A DNA stretch of 64,000 nucleotides from Nostoc sp. ATCC 43529 (GTDB lineage Bacteria > Cyanobacteriota > Cyanobacteriia > Cyanobacteriales > Nostocaceae): contig LWTK01000094.1 of assembly GCA_003326205.1 (NCBI GenBank), positions 124,001-188,000 on the forward strand, in the 5' to 3' direction. Each line of letters begins with the position of its first letter. The first letter of the stretch is position 1. Made by a program: the position numbers and the translations under genes. Below the pieces are notes generated by a model. That model worked only from the letters and a program-made list of their open reading frames with translations, searched no databases and was not told where the DNA came from. Positions 51,867-62,951 of this stretch are shown one piece after another.

Positions 51867-52706
51867 ATGACTTCCAATTCACAAATTACAGAAGGTTGGC
51901 ATGGCAAACTGAATTTAGTTTACGCCGATCGCCACAACACCACGCAATTAATCTACACTCACCAACAAGCACCCTTGAAGGTGCAACGCCCATTTTATCC
52001 AGAAGGGCAAAAAGTCTGTCATAGCGTAATTTTACACACGGCTGGGGGAGTTGTGGGGGGCGATCGCTTATCTTCTAATATCCACCTCCAACCCCATACA
52101 CACGCCTTAATCACTACAGCAGCCGCTAGTAAGATATATCGCAGTAATGGCTTACAAGCTAGGCAAAGCACGCAGATACAAGTTGAGGCTGGCGCTTGTT
52201 TAGAATGGTTACCGCAAGAAACAATTTTATTTAACAGTGCGATTTATCAGCAAGATTTACGGGTAGAATTAGCAACCGGGGCTAGCTTTTTAGGCTGGGA
52301 AATTACCCGCTTTGGTCGCAGTGCTAGAGGAGAAAAATTCGATAAGGGAGAATGGCGATCGCATACTGAAATTTGGCAACAAGGTGTTCCTTTGTGGATA
52401 GATCGGCAATGGTTACCAGCTAGTGAAGAAGTTTTTCACAGTTTTCACGGCTTGGCGGGAAAACCAATCACAGGTAGTCTAGTTTGGCTTGGTGGTGCAG
52501 TTTCACCAGAAATCGTAGAAAAAATCAGAATTTTAGCTAATGGTATTAGTGAAACAGGCGTTACTAGATTAGAACATGGATTATTGTGTCGATATCGCGG
52601 TGATTCTACATGTGAGGTGAGAAACTGGTTTATTGATATCTGGCAGTTGCTACGAGTTTCTTTTTTAAATCGTGGTAACTGTATACCAAGAGTGTGGCAG
52701 GTTTGA
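51867..52706 (+). CDS. ureD: Urease accessory protein UreD
   Basis: GWHGKLNLVYADRHNTTQLIYTHQQAPLKVQRPFYPEG...VILHTAGGVVGGDRLSSNIHLQPHTHALITTAAASKIYRS. Confidence 0.95.
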   Translation: MTSNSQITEGWHGKLNLVYADRHNTTQLIYTHQQAPLKVQRPFYPEGQKVCHSVILHTAGGVVGGDRLSSNIHLQPHTHALITTAAASKIYRSNGLQARQSTQIQVEAGACLEWLPQETILFNSAIYQQDLRVELATGASFLGWEITRFGRSARGEKFDKGEWRSHTEIWQQGVPLWIDRQWLPASEEVFHSFHGLAGKPITGSLVWLGGAVSPEIVEKIRILANGISETGVTRLEHGLLCRYRGDSTCEVRNWFIDIWQLLRVSFLNRGNCIPRVWQV

Positions 52707-52727
52707 ATTGCCAAGAGGGAGAGAAGA

Positions 52728-53030
52728 ATGCAACTGACGCCGCAGGAAAAAGATAAGCTATTAATTTTTACTGCTGCTTTATTAGCAGAAAGACGTAAAG
52801 AAAGAGGTTTGAAACTAAATTATCCCGAAGCAGTGGCCTATATTTCTGCTGCTATTTTAGAAGGTGCAAGAGATGGGCAAACTGTAGCTGAATTGATGAG
52901 TTATGGCACAACTTTGTTAACGCGGGATGATGTGATGGAAGGAATACCAGAAATGGTACATGAAGTGCAACTAGAAGCAACTTTTCCTGATGGCACAAAG
53001 TTAGTAACTGTACATAATCCAATTCGTTAA
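52728..53030 (+). CDS. ureA: Urease subunit gamma
   Basis: [57 protein letters not shown]. Confidence 0.97.
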   Translation: MQLTPQEKDKLLIFTAALLAERRKERGLKLNYPEAVAYISAAILEGARDGQTVAELMSYGTTLLTRDDVMEGIPEMVHEVQLEATFPDGTKLVTVHNPIR

Positions 53031-53040
53031 TTTTTTAATT

Positions 53041-53346
53041 ATGATTCCTGGAGAAATTATTACACCAGAAGGTGATATTGAACTAAATGTTGGTCGTCCT
53101 ACTGTTAAATTGCAGGTGTCAAATACAGGCGATCGCCCCATACAAGTCGGTTCTCATTTTCACTTTTATGAAGTTAATGCTGCCTTAATTTTTGACAGAG
53201 AACAAGCGCGAGGAATGCGCCTTGATATTCCCGCAGGCACGGCAGTTCGCTTTGAACCAGGCGATGAAAAAGAAGTGACATTAGTGCCTTTGGTTGGTAG
53301 CCGCCAAGTCTACGGCTTCAACGGTAAAATTAACGGTTCTCTTTAA
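53041..53346 (+). CDS. ureB: Urease subunit beta
   Basis: [46 protein letters not shown]. Confidence 0.97.
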   Translation: MIPGEIITPEGDIELNVGRPTVKLQVSNTGDRPIQVGSHFHFYEVNAALIFDREQARGMRLDIPAGTAVRFEPGDEKEVTLVPLVGSRQVYGFNGKINGSL

Positions 53347-53348
53347 TT

Positions 53349-53891
53349 ATGGAAATGGAATGGTATAATGAACCGCCTGTTTGGGAACTAAAAGATGAGG
53401 CGATAGCTGTCACTTCTGGGGCAAAAACTGATTTTTGGCGGGAAACTCACTACGGTTTTATTAGAGATAATGGTCACTTTTGTTATCAAACAATTGAAGG
53501 TGACTTTATTGCAGAGGTTAAAGTGACTGGACAGTATCACGATTTATACGATCAAGCCGGCTTAATGGTACGTTCAGATGAATTTAATTGGTTAAAATGT
53601 GGCATTGAATTTGTGCATGGCGTACAACAAATTAGCGCAGTAGTGACACGTAATTACTCAGATTGGTCTGTTATTCCAATGCCGCAAAATCCTTCTGAAA
53701 TTTGGATACGTGTAACTCGACGCGGCACAGCAATAGAGGTGGAATACTCTTTAAATGGAACCAAGTATACAATGCTGCGGCTTGCTTATTTGACTCCTGT
53801 GGAAACATTAAATGTTGGTGTGATGTGTGCCTCTCCTGAAGGAAATGGTTTTCAGATGAGGTTTGAAAATTTCCAAATTCGTAGTTTGTAA
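53349..53891 (+). CDS. DUF1349 (concanavalin-like) domain protein within the urease operon
   Basis: 180 aa: TDFWRETHYGFIRDNGHFCYQTIEGDFIAEVKVTGQYHDLYDQAGLMVRSDEFNWLKCGIEFVHGVQQISAVVTRNYSDWSV. Confidence 0.85.
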   Translation: MEMEWYNEPPVWELKDEAIAVTSGAKTDFWRETHYGFIRDNGHFCYQTIEGDFIAEVKVTGQYHDLYDQAGLMVRSDEFNWLKCGIEFVHGVQQISAVVTRNYSDWSVIPMPQNPSEIWIRVTRRGTAIEVEYSLNGTKYTMLRLAYLTPVETLNVGVMCASPEGNGFQMRFENFQIRSL

Positions 53892-53900
53892 AGAGTAGTT

Positions 53901-55616
53901 ATGAGTTATAGAATGTCTCGCCGTGCTTACGCTGAAACATACGGGCCAACAGTAGGCGATCGCATCCGACTTGCAGACACAGAATTATTCATCGAAGTTG
54001 AACAAGATTTCACCACTTACGGCGATGAAGTGAAATTCGGCGGCGGAAAAGTTATTAGAGATGGTATGGGACAATCCCCCATTTCTAATGCCGATGGCGC
54101 TGTAGATTTAGTAATTACTAATGCTTTAATCCTCGATTGGTGGGGTATTGTCAAAGCAGATATCGGGATTAAAGATGGTAAGATTTTCAAAATTGGTAAA
54201 GCCGGAAATCCTTATATTCAAAATAATATAGATATTATTATTGGCCCCGGAACTGAAGCTTTAGCAGGGGAAGGAATGATTCTCACTGCTGGCGGTATTG
54301 ATGCCCATATTCATTTTATTTGTCCCCAACAAATTGAAGTGGCGATCGCTTCTGGTATTACCACCATGATTGGCGGCGGTACTGGCCCCGCTACGGGTAC
54401 AAATGCCACTACCTGCACCCCAGGCCCTTGGAATATTTATCGGATGTTGCAAGCTGCTGATGCTTTTCCTGTCAACTTAGGATTTTTGGGTAAAGGTAAC
54501 GCCAGTCAACCCCAAGGACTTGTAGAACAAGTAGCCGCAGGTGCAATGGGGTTAAAGTTACATGAAGATTGGGGAACTACCCCCGCAGCAATCGATACTT
54601 GCCTTAGCGTTGCCGATGAATACGATGTCCAAGTGGCTATCCATACTGATACGCTGAATGAAGCCGGATTTGTGGAAGATACCATCGCTGCGTTTAAGAA
54701 TCGTGTCATCCACACCTACCACACCGAAGGCGCAGGCGGTGGACACGCACCAGATATCATCAAAGTTTGCGGCCAAGCCAACGTTTTGCCATCTTCTACC
54801 AATCCCACGCGTCCTTACACCCTCAACACCTTAGACGAACACCTAGATATGTTGATGGTATGCCATCACCTCGATCCAGCGATCGCTGAAGATGTCGCCT
54901 TTGCTGAGTCCCGCATCCGCCGAGAAACCATTGCTGCTGAAGACATTTTGCACGACTTAGGCGCATTTAGTATGATTTCTTCTGATTCCCAGGCAATGGG
55001 CAGGGTAGGCGAAGTGATAATTCGCACCTGGCAGACATCTCATAAAATGAAGGTGCAACGAGGAACTTTTAATCCACAAGGAACTGAGCAACCAGCGGAT
55101 AATTTTCGTGCCAAAAGATATGTGGCTAAGTATACTATTAATCCAGCGATCGCTCATGGAATTGCTGAATATGTGGGTTCAGTGGAAGAGGGAAAACTAG
55201 CAGATTTGTGCTTATGGCGTCCTGCATTTTTTGGCGTCAAGCCAGAAATAGTCATTAAAGGCGGAATGATTGCATGGTCGCAAATGGGCGATGCTAACGC
55301 CAGTATTCCCACACCCCAACCAGTACATATGCGGCCGATGTTTGGTAGTTTTGCTGGTGCTAGGAACGCCACATCATTAACTTTTGTTTCCCAGGCAGCT
55401 TTAGAGAGGGAAATTCCTACACAGTTAGGTTTACGAAAAACAGCAGTTGCAGTTTCCAGAACCCGCCAATTGAGTAAGCAGGATATGAAGCTTAACGATG
55501 CGCTACCCAACATTGAAGTTGACCCGGAAACCTACGAAGTCAGGGCAGACGGTAATTTACTGATTTGTGAACCTGCAACAGTTTTACCAATGACTCAAAG
55601 ATACTTTTTGTTTTAA
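53901..55616 (+). CDS. ureC: Urease subunit alpha
   Basis: [80 protein letters not shown]. Confidence 0.98.
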   Translation: MSYRMSRRAYAETYGPTVGDRIRLADTELFIEVEQDFTTYGDEVKFGGGKVIRDGMGQSPISNADGAVDLVITNALILDWWGIVKADIGIKDGKIFKIGKAGNPYIQNNIDIIIGPGTEALAGEGMILTAGGIDAHIHFICPQQIEVAIASGITTMIGGGTGPATGTNATTCTPGPWNIYRMLQAADAFPVNLGFLGKGNASQPQGLVEQVAAGAMGLKLHEDWGTTPAAIDTCLSVADEYDVQVAIHTDTLNEAGFVEDTIAAFKNRVIHTYHTEGAGGGHAPDIIKVCGQANVLPSSTNPTRPYTLNTLDEHLDMLMVCHHLDPAIAEDVAFAESRIRRETIAAEDILHDLGAFSMISSDSQAMGRVGEVIIRTWQTSHKMKVQRGTFNPQGTEQPADNFRAKRYVAKYTINPAIAHGIAEYVGSVEEGKLADLCLWRPAFFGVKPEIVIKGGMIAWSQMGDANASIPTPQPVHMRPMFGSFAGARNATSLTFVSQAALEREIPTQLGLRKTAVAVSRTRQLSKQDMKLNDALPNIEVDPETYEVRADGNLLICEPATVLPMTQRYFLF

Positions 55617-55645
55617 TTTCTTAACAGTCAACAGTCAACAGTGAA

Positions 55646-56626
55646 CTACAACCAACGTTGTTTTTTAGCATAAACAATACTAACAATCACAATTAAAGCC
55701 ATAACAGCAAGTGCAGCCGGATAACCCCAAGGTTGCTCTAATTCTGGCATATACTTGAAGTTCATACCATAAACACCAGCGATGAAAGTGATTGGTAAGA
55801 ATACCGCTGATAAGATAGTTAAGCGGTTAATTCTATCGCTAGTTTCACTGGCAATATTATCACGCTGAATTTCCATTAATTCTGACATCCAGATTCTCAG
55901 AGTTTGATATTCCTGCCAGAGATTATCGATATGGTGAACAAATTCTTGATTGAATAATCCTTTCACTGGCTGCGAAATCCATTGGAAATCGTCGTAATCC
56001 ATCATCATTAAAAGTGACTTAATACTTTGGAAATTACGACGCCCAACACGAGTAGATTGCCTCATGCTAGCAATTTTATGGTACGTTGCTTCATCACCAA
56101 AATTTCCTAAAACTTCATCTTCTAAATCATCAAGCTGCCTAGAAATGTATTCAAATACTGTATGGTAATTATTTAAAATATCTTTAAAAATCAGATAAAA
56201 AAGATAGTCAATTCCCCACTTTTGTAGGTCTATATTTCGCTTTTGAAGGTTATTAGTTAATACAGTAAATATTTTAACTTCAGTAATTTCAAACGTAATG
56301 ATAAAATTTCTTCCCAACAAAATAGTGCCACGTGCTACTTCAAACTCCTGATTTTTTAGTTGAGGAGTTAAAATTTCATAATTATCAAATAAACAATCTT
56401 CTGTGTCTTCATCCATTCCTATAGGTGTATGGTTGAAAACCATGTTCACACGGGATGGATTTAGTTGAAAGTGATTGAGAATTCTACCAGTTCCAGCGCG
56501 ATCGCGAAAATTAACACAGCGCAACCAAATATTCTGAGAATTATCAATTCTTTGGAGTACCGTATCAACATCCCTACTGGAAAATAAATCTAGCTGATTC
56601 TGGGAAAAGGCAAGAAGAATTAGCAT
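55646..56626 (-). CDS. corA: CorA-family magnesium/cobalt transporter
   Basis: C-terminal AVFLPITFIAGVYGMNFKYMPELEQPWGYPAALAVMALIVIVSIVYAKKQRWL with the GMN motif. Confidence 0.92.
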   Translation of the reverse strand: MLILLAFSQNQLDLFSSRDVDTVLQRIDNSQNIWLRCVNFRDRAGTGRILNHFQLNPSRVNMVFNHTPIGMDEDTEDCLFDNYEILTPQLKNQEFEVARGTILLGRNFIITFEITEVKIFTVLTNNLQKRNIDLQKWGIDYLFYLIFKDILNNYHTVFEYISRQLDDLEDEVLGNFGDEATYHKIASMRQSTRVGRRNFQSIKSLLMMMDYDDFQWISQPVKGLFNQEFVHHIDNLWQEYQTLRIWMSELMEIQRDNIASETSDRINRLTILSAVFLPITFIAGVYGMNFKYMPELEQPWGYPAALAVMALIVIVSIVYAKKQRWL

Positions 56627-56652
56627 GTAGATTTTAACGTCACAATTCCAAT

Positions 56653-56688
56653 AAAAAAGCGCCCCCTTTTCAAGGGACGCTTTTTATT
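56653..56688 (-). terminator. Terminator downstream of psbA
   Basis: aaaaaagcgcccccttttcaagggacgctttttat; forms a stem with T tract on the minus strand. Confidence 0.75.
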
Positions 56689-56705
56689 CAGCTATTAGCT
56701 AACTA

Positions 56706-57788
56706 TTAGCCGTTGATAGCAGGAGCAGTCAAAGCTACAGGAGCAACATCAGCAGCAGCCAAGTCTAAGGGGAAGTTGTGAGCGTTACGCTCGTGCATTA
56801 CTTCCATACCCAAGTTAGCGCGGTTGATTACGTCTGCCCAAGTGCTGATAACGCGACCTTGAGAGTCAATGATGGACTGGTTGAAGTTGAAACCGTTGAG
56901 GTTGAAAGCCATTGTGCTTACACCCAAAGCGGTGAACCAGATACCTACAACAGGCCAAGCAGCTAAGAAGAAGTGCAAGGAACGGCTGTTGTTGAAGGAA
57001 GCGTATTGGAAGATCAAGCGACCGAAGTAACCGTGTGCTGCAACGATGTTGTAGGTTTCTTCTTCTTGACCGAATCTGTAACCGTAGTTTTGAGATTCGG
57101 TTTCGGTGGTTTCACGAACCAAGGAAGAGGTTACCAAAGAACCGTGCATTGCGGAGAACAAGGAACCGCCGAATACACCAGCCACACCTAACATGTGGAA
57201 GGGGTGCATCAAGATGTTGTGTTCTGCTTGGAACACGATCATGAAGTTGAAGGTTCCGGAAATACCCAAAGGCATACCATCAGAGAAAGAACCTTGACCG
57301 ATTGGGTAGATCAAGAATACTGCGGTAGCAGAAGCTAGAGGTGCGCTGTAAGCTACGCAGATCCAAGGACGCATACCTAAGCGGTAAGAAAGTTCCCACT
57401 GACGGCCCATGTAGCAAGCGCAACCGAGCAAGAAGTGGAAAATTACCAACTGGTAAGGGCCACCGTTGTACAACCACTCATCTAAGGAAGCAGCTTCCCA
57501 GATGGGGTAGAAGTGCAAACCGATCGCGTTAGAAGAAGGAACAACTGCACCAGAGATGATGTTGTTTCCGTAGATCAAAGAACCGGCAACAGGCTCGCGG
57601 ATACCATCGATGTCCACAGGAGGAGCAGCAATGAAAGCGATTGTGAAGCAAACGGTAGCGGCTAGCAGGGTAGGAATCATCAATACACCAAACCAACCAA
57701 CATAGATGCGGTTGTCAGTGCTGGTGATCCACTCGCAAAACCGATCCCATACGTTAGCGTTAGAACGCCGTTGTAAGGTAGTTGTCAT
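56706..57788 (-). CDS. psbA: Photosystem II D1 protein (Gln130 form)
   Basis: [71 protein letters not shown]; residue 130 counted as Q (CYMGRQ). Confidence 0.99.
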   Translation of the reverse strand: MTTTLQRRSNANVWDRFCEWITSTDNRIYVGWFGVLMIPTLLAATVCFTIAFIAAPPVDIDGIREPVAGSLIYGNNIISGAVVPSSNAIGLHFYPIWEAASLDEWLYNGGPYQLVIFHFLLGCACYMGRQWELSYRLGMRPWICVAYSAPLASATAVFLIYPIGQGSFSDGMPLGISGTFNFMIVFQAEHNILMHPFHMLGVAGVFGGSLFSAMHGSLVTSSLVRETTETESQNYGYRFGQEEETYNIVAAHGYFGRLIFQYASFNNSRSLHFFLAAWPVVGIWFTALGVSTMAFNLNGFNFNQSIIDSQGRVISTWADVINRANLGMEVMHERNAHNFPLDLAAADVAPVALTAPAING

Positions 57789-58259
57789 TGTTTTATGAGT
57801 GCTATGTTTTGTAAAAATTGAACAGGCTAATTTCTTTTTTCGCCTGTAGAAATAAGTCTACATGAATTTACTTTGATGCGAGATGTAGCTTAATATTCTG
57901 TAACATATTTGTTGAATAAACTCACGCAAAAGTAAAGTTTTTCTTCGGATTTATTGCAGTCCCAAAAAGCATCAAAAGTATTAATTTGTATGGCTTCAAG
58001 GGATTTAAACACTAAACTAATTTTGTGACTCTATCCCCCATAGTACTGACGCACAAATCTCTCTAACTCCTTTCCCTGTGTGTTATCTGCGCCCTCTGTG
58101 GTTAGATTTTCCTTTAACTATGCGTCAGTCCTACCGTAATTATTCTGCTTTACATTTCTTTACAAATTTAATTAAAAATATTTAATAAAAAATATGTTGT
58201 AAGAATCAATCATCCAGAACTTATAAGGATTTTCAATTACATAGAATTACGAAAAATCA

Positions 58260-58291
58260 ATAGGGTAGCACAGCCAGCTGTGCTACCCTAT
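58260..58291. terminator. Hairpin atagggtagcacag-ccag-ctgtgctaccctat downstream of the MBOAT gene
   Basis: Perfect 14-bp arms, 4-nt loop; no long T tract. Confidence 0.5.
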
Positions 58292-58346
58292 GTTCTACCT
58301 CAAAAATTGCTATTAACTACGGTCAGCTGTGTCCCAAGAAAGTGAA

Positions 58347-59846
58347 TTAAAAATCAAAGTATATATATGGCAAGCTACCTTCAGGAGCTAATAACCAAAC
58401 TGCGTAGAAGCATAAAGGTACAAAAACAAGCTTTATAGGCCAGTTAAACTCTAACTTCAACATCCGGTTAAAGGCATAGACTATAGCCATGAAAATAGCT
58501 AAAGTTGCCAGCACGCAAGCGAGTTGGTATTGGCTCATATTTAAAGCTTCCACATAGACTTTTTGGGCAAACTGGGCGTCGGCTGGATAACCCCAAAGAT
58601 GTCGAGTTACCAAAAGAGAGTCTTGGGGGTTAGGTAAGCGGAACCAAATCCAAGAGGTAAAAACCATCAGTTGGGTCAACAGCCAAGCTATAAATATACC
58701 CAAAGGATTTTGCCAGAAATGTTCTAGTTTTTCAAAGCGATCGCTAATTACATCTGTAAGCCGATGAACCACCAATGCTAATCCGTGAAGTATCCCCCAC
58801 ACTACATAACCTAAAGCAGCTCCGTGCCAGATACCAGCAATTAGCATCACAATAAATAAATTCGCACAAGTGCGAGTCAAACCCTGACGCGAACCACCTA
58901 AAGGAAAATAAACATAGTTACGCAGCCAATCGCCTAGAGTCATGTGCCAGCGCCGCCAAAATTCTGCAATGCTGGTGGTGAAATAAGGAAAATCAAAGTT
59001 CTCAGGCAAAACCAACCCGAAAAGTAAAGCACTACCACGGGCAATATCTACATAGCCATTGAAATCTAGATATAACTGCAAACCGTAGGCAAATGTAGCT
59101 AACCAGAGATCCGTACTACCCGCCCGCTGTAGATTGCCAAAACATAAATCAACAAAAACTCCCAAATGGTCTGCAAAAATACCTTTTTTGACTGCACCCC
59201 TAGCAATTAACCACAATCCTTCTGCCATTCTATTAGTAGTAGGTAAGTGTAGAGTATTAAATTGATTTGCTAAGTTGTGGTAGCGCGTAATTGGGCCGGA
59301 AATCAGCTTGGCAAAAAATAATTTGTACGAAGCAAATTGCAGAAACTTATCCGTAGCTGGGGCACCACGATAAACATCTATTAAATAAGCAATACACTCA
59401 AAGGTAAAAAATGAAATACCTAAGGGTGCAATTAATCTAAAAGAGTTTTCTTGTGGATTTATTTGGATATTAAAAACAAAGTTATATAAAGGAATAGTAT
59501 ACTTAAAGCCTAATAAAAGTAAAACGTTGAGAACTATACCTAACCACAGCAGTTTTAAACGACGTAAATTCCAATCATTTTCGATAAATCGCCATTCTTC
59601 ATTAGAAATTCGCCAGTCATGAGAATGTTTTCCCAGAGATGTATTCTTGCCAATTTCTACTCCCAAGCGAAAATTAATAAAAGTCAATGCTAATAGCAAT
59701 GGTATGTACTGGATATGCAAAGATGCATAGAAAACCAAACTGGCAATTAAGAGTGTCCACAATCGCAATTTCTGTTGTCCTAAAGACCAGTAAATTCCCA
59801 GTACACTCAACAAGAAAAGCGCATAGAAAATTGATATAAAGTTCAT
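58347..59846 (-). CDS. MBOAT-family O-acyltransferase (AlgI-like)
   Basis: 499 aa; APLGISFFTFECIAYLIDVYRG; NFDFPYFTTSIAEFWRRWHMTLGDWLRNYVYFPLGG; LIAGIWHGAALGYVVWGILHG (catalytic His region). Confidence 0.93.
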   Translation of the reverse strand: MNFISIFYALFLLSVLGIYWSLGQQKLRLWTLLIASLVFYASLHIQYIPLLLALTFINFRLGVEIGKNTSLGKHSHDWRISNEEWRFIENDWNLRRLKLLWLGIVLNVLLLLGFKYTIPLYNFVFNIQINPQENSFRLIAPLGISFFTFECIAYLIDVYRGAPATDKFLQFASYKLFFAKLISGPITRYHNLANQFNTLHLPTTNRMAEGLWLIARGAVKKGIFADHLGVFVDLCFGNLQRAGSTDLWLATFAYGLQLYLDFNGYVDIARGSALLFGLVLPENFDFPYFTTSIAEFWRRWHMTLGDWLRNYVYFPLGGSRQGLTRTCANLFIVMLIAGIWHGAALGYVVWGILHGLALVVHRLTDVISDRFEKLEHFWQNPLGIFIAWLLTQLMVFTSWIWFRLPNPQDSLLVTRHLWGYPADAQFAQKVYVEALNMSQYQLACVLATLAIFMAIVYAFNRMLKLEFNWPIKLVFVPLCFYAVWLLAPEGSLPYIYFDF

Positions 59847-59848
59847 TT

Positions 59849-59890
59849 TTTAGTCATTAGTCATTAGTCATTGGTCATTAGTCATTAGTT
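59849..59890. repeat. Heptanucleotide array (tagtcat)n
   Basis: tttagtcattagtcattagtcattggtcattagtcattag, between two minus-strand genes. Confidence 0.85.
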
Positions 59891-59954
59891 TTTTTCCCCT
59901 ATTTCCCGCTACTCCCTGCCCCCTGCCTCCTCTGCCCCCCTGCTCCCCATCTCT

Positions 59955-62951
59955 CTACTTAACTGGCCAGGGAATCATTGGGTCACTTGCTAACTTTTTC
60001 GAGACTTCGTAAGCGCCAAAGCGGTTGAGGTGGCTAGGGTCAGAAAAATAGTCATTTACTTTCGGCCACTGTTGGCTTAAATCGCGATAAATAAAGTTGG
60101 GGTTAGTTGCTAAACGCAACATATATTGTTGGAATTCTTGCTCATATTTTTTACGAACTGGATCTAAATAATCTGCTGTTAGGGGCATGTTGATAAACGC
60201 TAAAGAAATTTTCTGAAATTGGGTAAATTGCAGCACTTCTTGGAATGCGGCTTCTTGCTCTCCTCCTACTTGGAAAGATTTATAATCGTTGTCATAATTT
60301 CCTGGAACTCTAGAATGCTTTTGATAGTATCTAGCAGGATTAAAGCGAATAGACAAAGGTAAAAATCCATCAAAATCAACCGCTTGCTGGGATGTATCTT
60401 CTAAATTTCCGTCTGTTGGCTGCTTTTGGGATGTAACTGTCTGACTTTGACCAAATTGAAGCAGTTGTTTTTGGACTAAACTTTTAATTAGATCGCGGTT
60501 TTGATAGGTAATAGAAACAGATGCTAGAGCCTGATTTAACGAATCATTGACAGCTTGATAACCGTTAGTTTCTTGCTTTTCTTCTTTTGCCTTTTCTTTT
60601 TTGGGGTTTTCAGGGGAATCAGTGCTAGTTGCAGTTGTCGAGGCTTTCTGCAAGGCTTGTTTATAGCCAGCTGATGCAGCGATGGATTTAAAGGTAATAT
60701 CCTCGCGTCCGCTGTTGAAAGCACGTGCGCCATCTGCCCAAAGAATTAATTTCGGCAGTTCTGATGGTTCTAAAACCTGGCGGAGTACAAAGTTTACAAC
60801 TTGTGCAGTCGCACCATTAATTCCGAAGTTGAACACATCAACATTTGGATAGCCCTGAGTTGCTAAAGCTTTAGAAAGTGCTGCTGGGTCTACTCCTCTA
60901 AGGGCGCGGGAGGAACCAATAATTAATACATCTGGTGGGCTACCAGTTCTAGCGAGGCGTTGTTTATACAGGGCTAGTTGCTCGTCTAATTGCCTAACAT
61001 TGAAACTTGGCATTTGCGATCGCGCTGCTAAAAGAATAGCAGTGGCGGTTGCTTTTTCTTTCAGTGGTGCGGCTGCTAAATTCTCGTTTTGCGTATCATC
61101 ACCTTGGGTGAATTGAGAAGCATTGAATACAGTACTTTGATTTGGAGAAGATTTGGCTTTGCTAGTGCTGGCCAAAAATGTCTTTTTTTCATTGGGATTT
61201 TTCCCAGATGTCAACGATGCTTTTTGCTCAGATGGTGCAGGTGAGACATTAGCGACTGTTGGCGTCGGCGTAGTGCGGGCGATGAATTGACCCAACACCC
61301 AATCACTTTGAACAGTGAGCAATAATCCGAGTGTGCCCCAAACCAAAGCAATCTTAATTCCTTGAGCATCAGGGTTGAGGTCTTCTGATTGGTCAGTTTC
61401 GGTAAATAGCTGACTTCCCAACAGGAATTTTTTAACTGCTGCATTCGCCGTTGCTAGCCAATCGCGGGCTACTTCTGTAACAAAACTTTGAACTTCTTCT
61501 GTGGTTAAGTCTGGACGCAAAATTGGTTCGCTAGTTTCAGCCGTGACCAAATCGTTAACGTATTGAGAAGTAGCAGCAAATTCTGGGGTCGCTTCTGGTA
61601 CTAAACGTTGGCGGTGTCCTAAATCGATGCCATGATGCCAAAAAGGTTCCTTATTCCCTGCACGCCTTCCATAGACGCGCACTCCTTTTATACCGGGAAT
61701 TTTTAATTGGCGGATAAACTGTGTAACTTTATTAGCTACCTGTGAGCGTCCTGGACAAACAGGTGCATCACACATAATGTGCAATAAATCACCTTTATTC
61801 AGCAGCTGTACGCGAATTCCACCTGTGAGCAAACGCCAATCTAAGTCAGGATTGAGTAAACGCTCTAGTAAAAAAACGATCGCTTCTTCATCGCCAGTAT
61901 TTGCCAAATCCAGCGGCGATGTCGCAAAGACGGAATGCTCCGCAGCAGGTAAAGCTAGCCAATCAATCCAAGCAGGTTGGCTGTCGCCTGCTTTTTGTCC
62001 GTATATTGTGGCGCCGAGAATGCCTTGGGGAGCGATCGCTTCTAGCTGGGGTACAATTACCTCCAAGCACACTGCTTTATCTGGGATTGGGGCGGTTCCT
62101 AAGTGGTCAAAAGCTGGCGTACAAAAAATATGTAGCGTTGATTCTTTGAGAGAAGCTTGGACAGCAACCTTTAACCCTGACAATACCTCAGTTAGTAATC
62201 TGGCGATCGCTTGCACATCTCCCCAACGCGCCCACTCCTTGAGCATCACCTCTGGAGGCGTTAAATCCACCCGCAGCAGCCAATCAGGTGCAGTTTCACC
62301 AGTCACTTGAGAAACTATTACCGCATCTGGATAGCCACAAAGCCTGAGATAACGTAACTTTTGGGCTATTGGTTCCGCTAGCAACGATGCATCGGGACTA
62401 TAGCTAGAGTGGCAAAATATCCACAGGCGATTTTCTTCAACCTGAGAATTCTTGGGCTTATATAGCTTAATTTTTGCGTTTACTGACACACCCAACGTAC
62501 TCAAAGTTTCGCTCAGGTAGCGAGCAATGGCATCTGGGTTACCTTGGCGTGCCAAACTTTCATTAGAGACAATCAGCGCCCCACCTGGCTGTTTTGAATT
62601 TTCCGAGTCCGCTAGTAAAGCTTGCTCCACCTGCTCTACATGCTTGTCAATTTGATTCAAATAAACTCGATGACACCATTTAGGGCGCGATTCCCCTTTT
62701 CTTCGACCATAGACAAATACTTGGTATATTGAGGGTTGTTCGTTGCTTGTGAGGCTATCCAAATCTGTTTGCTGTAGTGCTTGCAGCAAATCAGACAGGG
62801 TACGCCAACGCTGCGGACATTCTGTCCCCTCACAAAGAATATGAAGGTCATTTCCCCGTAATCGGATTTTTACCCCGAAAGTGTTAATTCCTGTTGCTTG
62901 ACTGATCCATTGCACTAACGATTGCTGGCGATCTGGTAATACTGTTTTCAT
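59955..62951 (-). CDS. DUF1574-type protein: four N-terminal repeats, TM segment, SGNH-like C-terminal domain
   Basis: 998 aa; repeats with LHI/LWI-x-C and YG(R/Q)(R/K)xG...W; TM ALVWGTLGLLLTVQSDWVLG; VLIIGSSRALRGVDPAALSKAL and ...YFSDPSHLNRFGAYEVSKKL. Confidence 0.85.
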   Translation of the reverse strand: MKTVLPDRQQSLVQWISQATGINTFGVKIRLRGNDLHILCEGTECPQRWRTLSDLLQALQQTDLDSLTSNEQPSIYQVFVYGRRKGESRPKWCHRVYLNQIDKHVEQVEQALLADSENSKQPGGALIVSNESLARQGNPDAIARYLSETLSTLGVSVNAKIKLYKPKNSQVEENRLWIFCHSSYSPDASLLAEPIAQKLRYLRLCGYPDAVIVSQVTGETAPDWLLRVDLTPPEVMLKEWARWGDVQAIARLLTEVLSGLKVAVQASLKESTLHIFCTPAFDHLGTAPIPDKAVCLEVIVPQLEAIAPQGILGATIYGQKAGDSQPAWIDWLALPAAEHSVFATSPLDLANTGDEEAIVFLLERLLNPDLDWRLLTGGIRVQLLNKGDLLHIMCDAPVCPGRSQVANKVTQFIRQLKIPGIKGVRVYGRRAGNKEPFWHHGIDLGHRQRLVPEATPEFAATSQYVNDLVTAETSEPILRPDLTTEEVQSFVTEVARDWLATANAAVKKFLLGSQLFTETDQSEDLNPDAQGIKIALVWGTLGLLLTVQSDWVLGQFIARTTPTPTVANVSPAPSEQKASLTSGKNPNEKKTFLASTSKAKSSPNQSTVFNASQFTQGDDTQNENLAAAPLKEKATATAILLAARSQMPSFNVRQLDEQLALYKQRLARTGSPPDVLIIGSSRALRGVDPAALSKALATQGYPNVDVFNFGINGATAQVVNFVLRQVLEPSELPKLILWADGARAFNSGREDITFKSIAASAGYKQALQKASTTATSTDSPENPKKEKAKEEKQETNGYQAVNDSLNQALASVSITYQNRDLIKSLVQKQLLQFGQSQTVTSQKQPTDGNLEDTSQQAVDFDGFLPLSIRFNPARYYQKHSRVPGNYDNDYKSFQVGGEQEAAFQEVLQFTQFQKISLAFINMPLTADYLDPVRKKYEQEFQQYMLRLATNPNFIYRDLSQQWPKVNDYFSDPSHLNRFGAYEVSKKLASDPMIPWPVK

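Noticed and set aside
54261-55513. Antisense ORFs in ureC
   Set aside because: Shadow ORFs of a highly conserved gene.
56778-57532. Plus-strand ORFs over psbA
   Set aside because: Antisense to psbA coding sequence; antisense RNA is possible but cannot be inferred from sequence.
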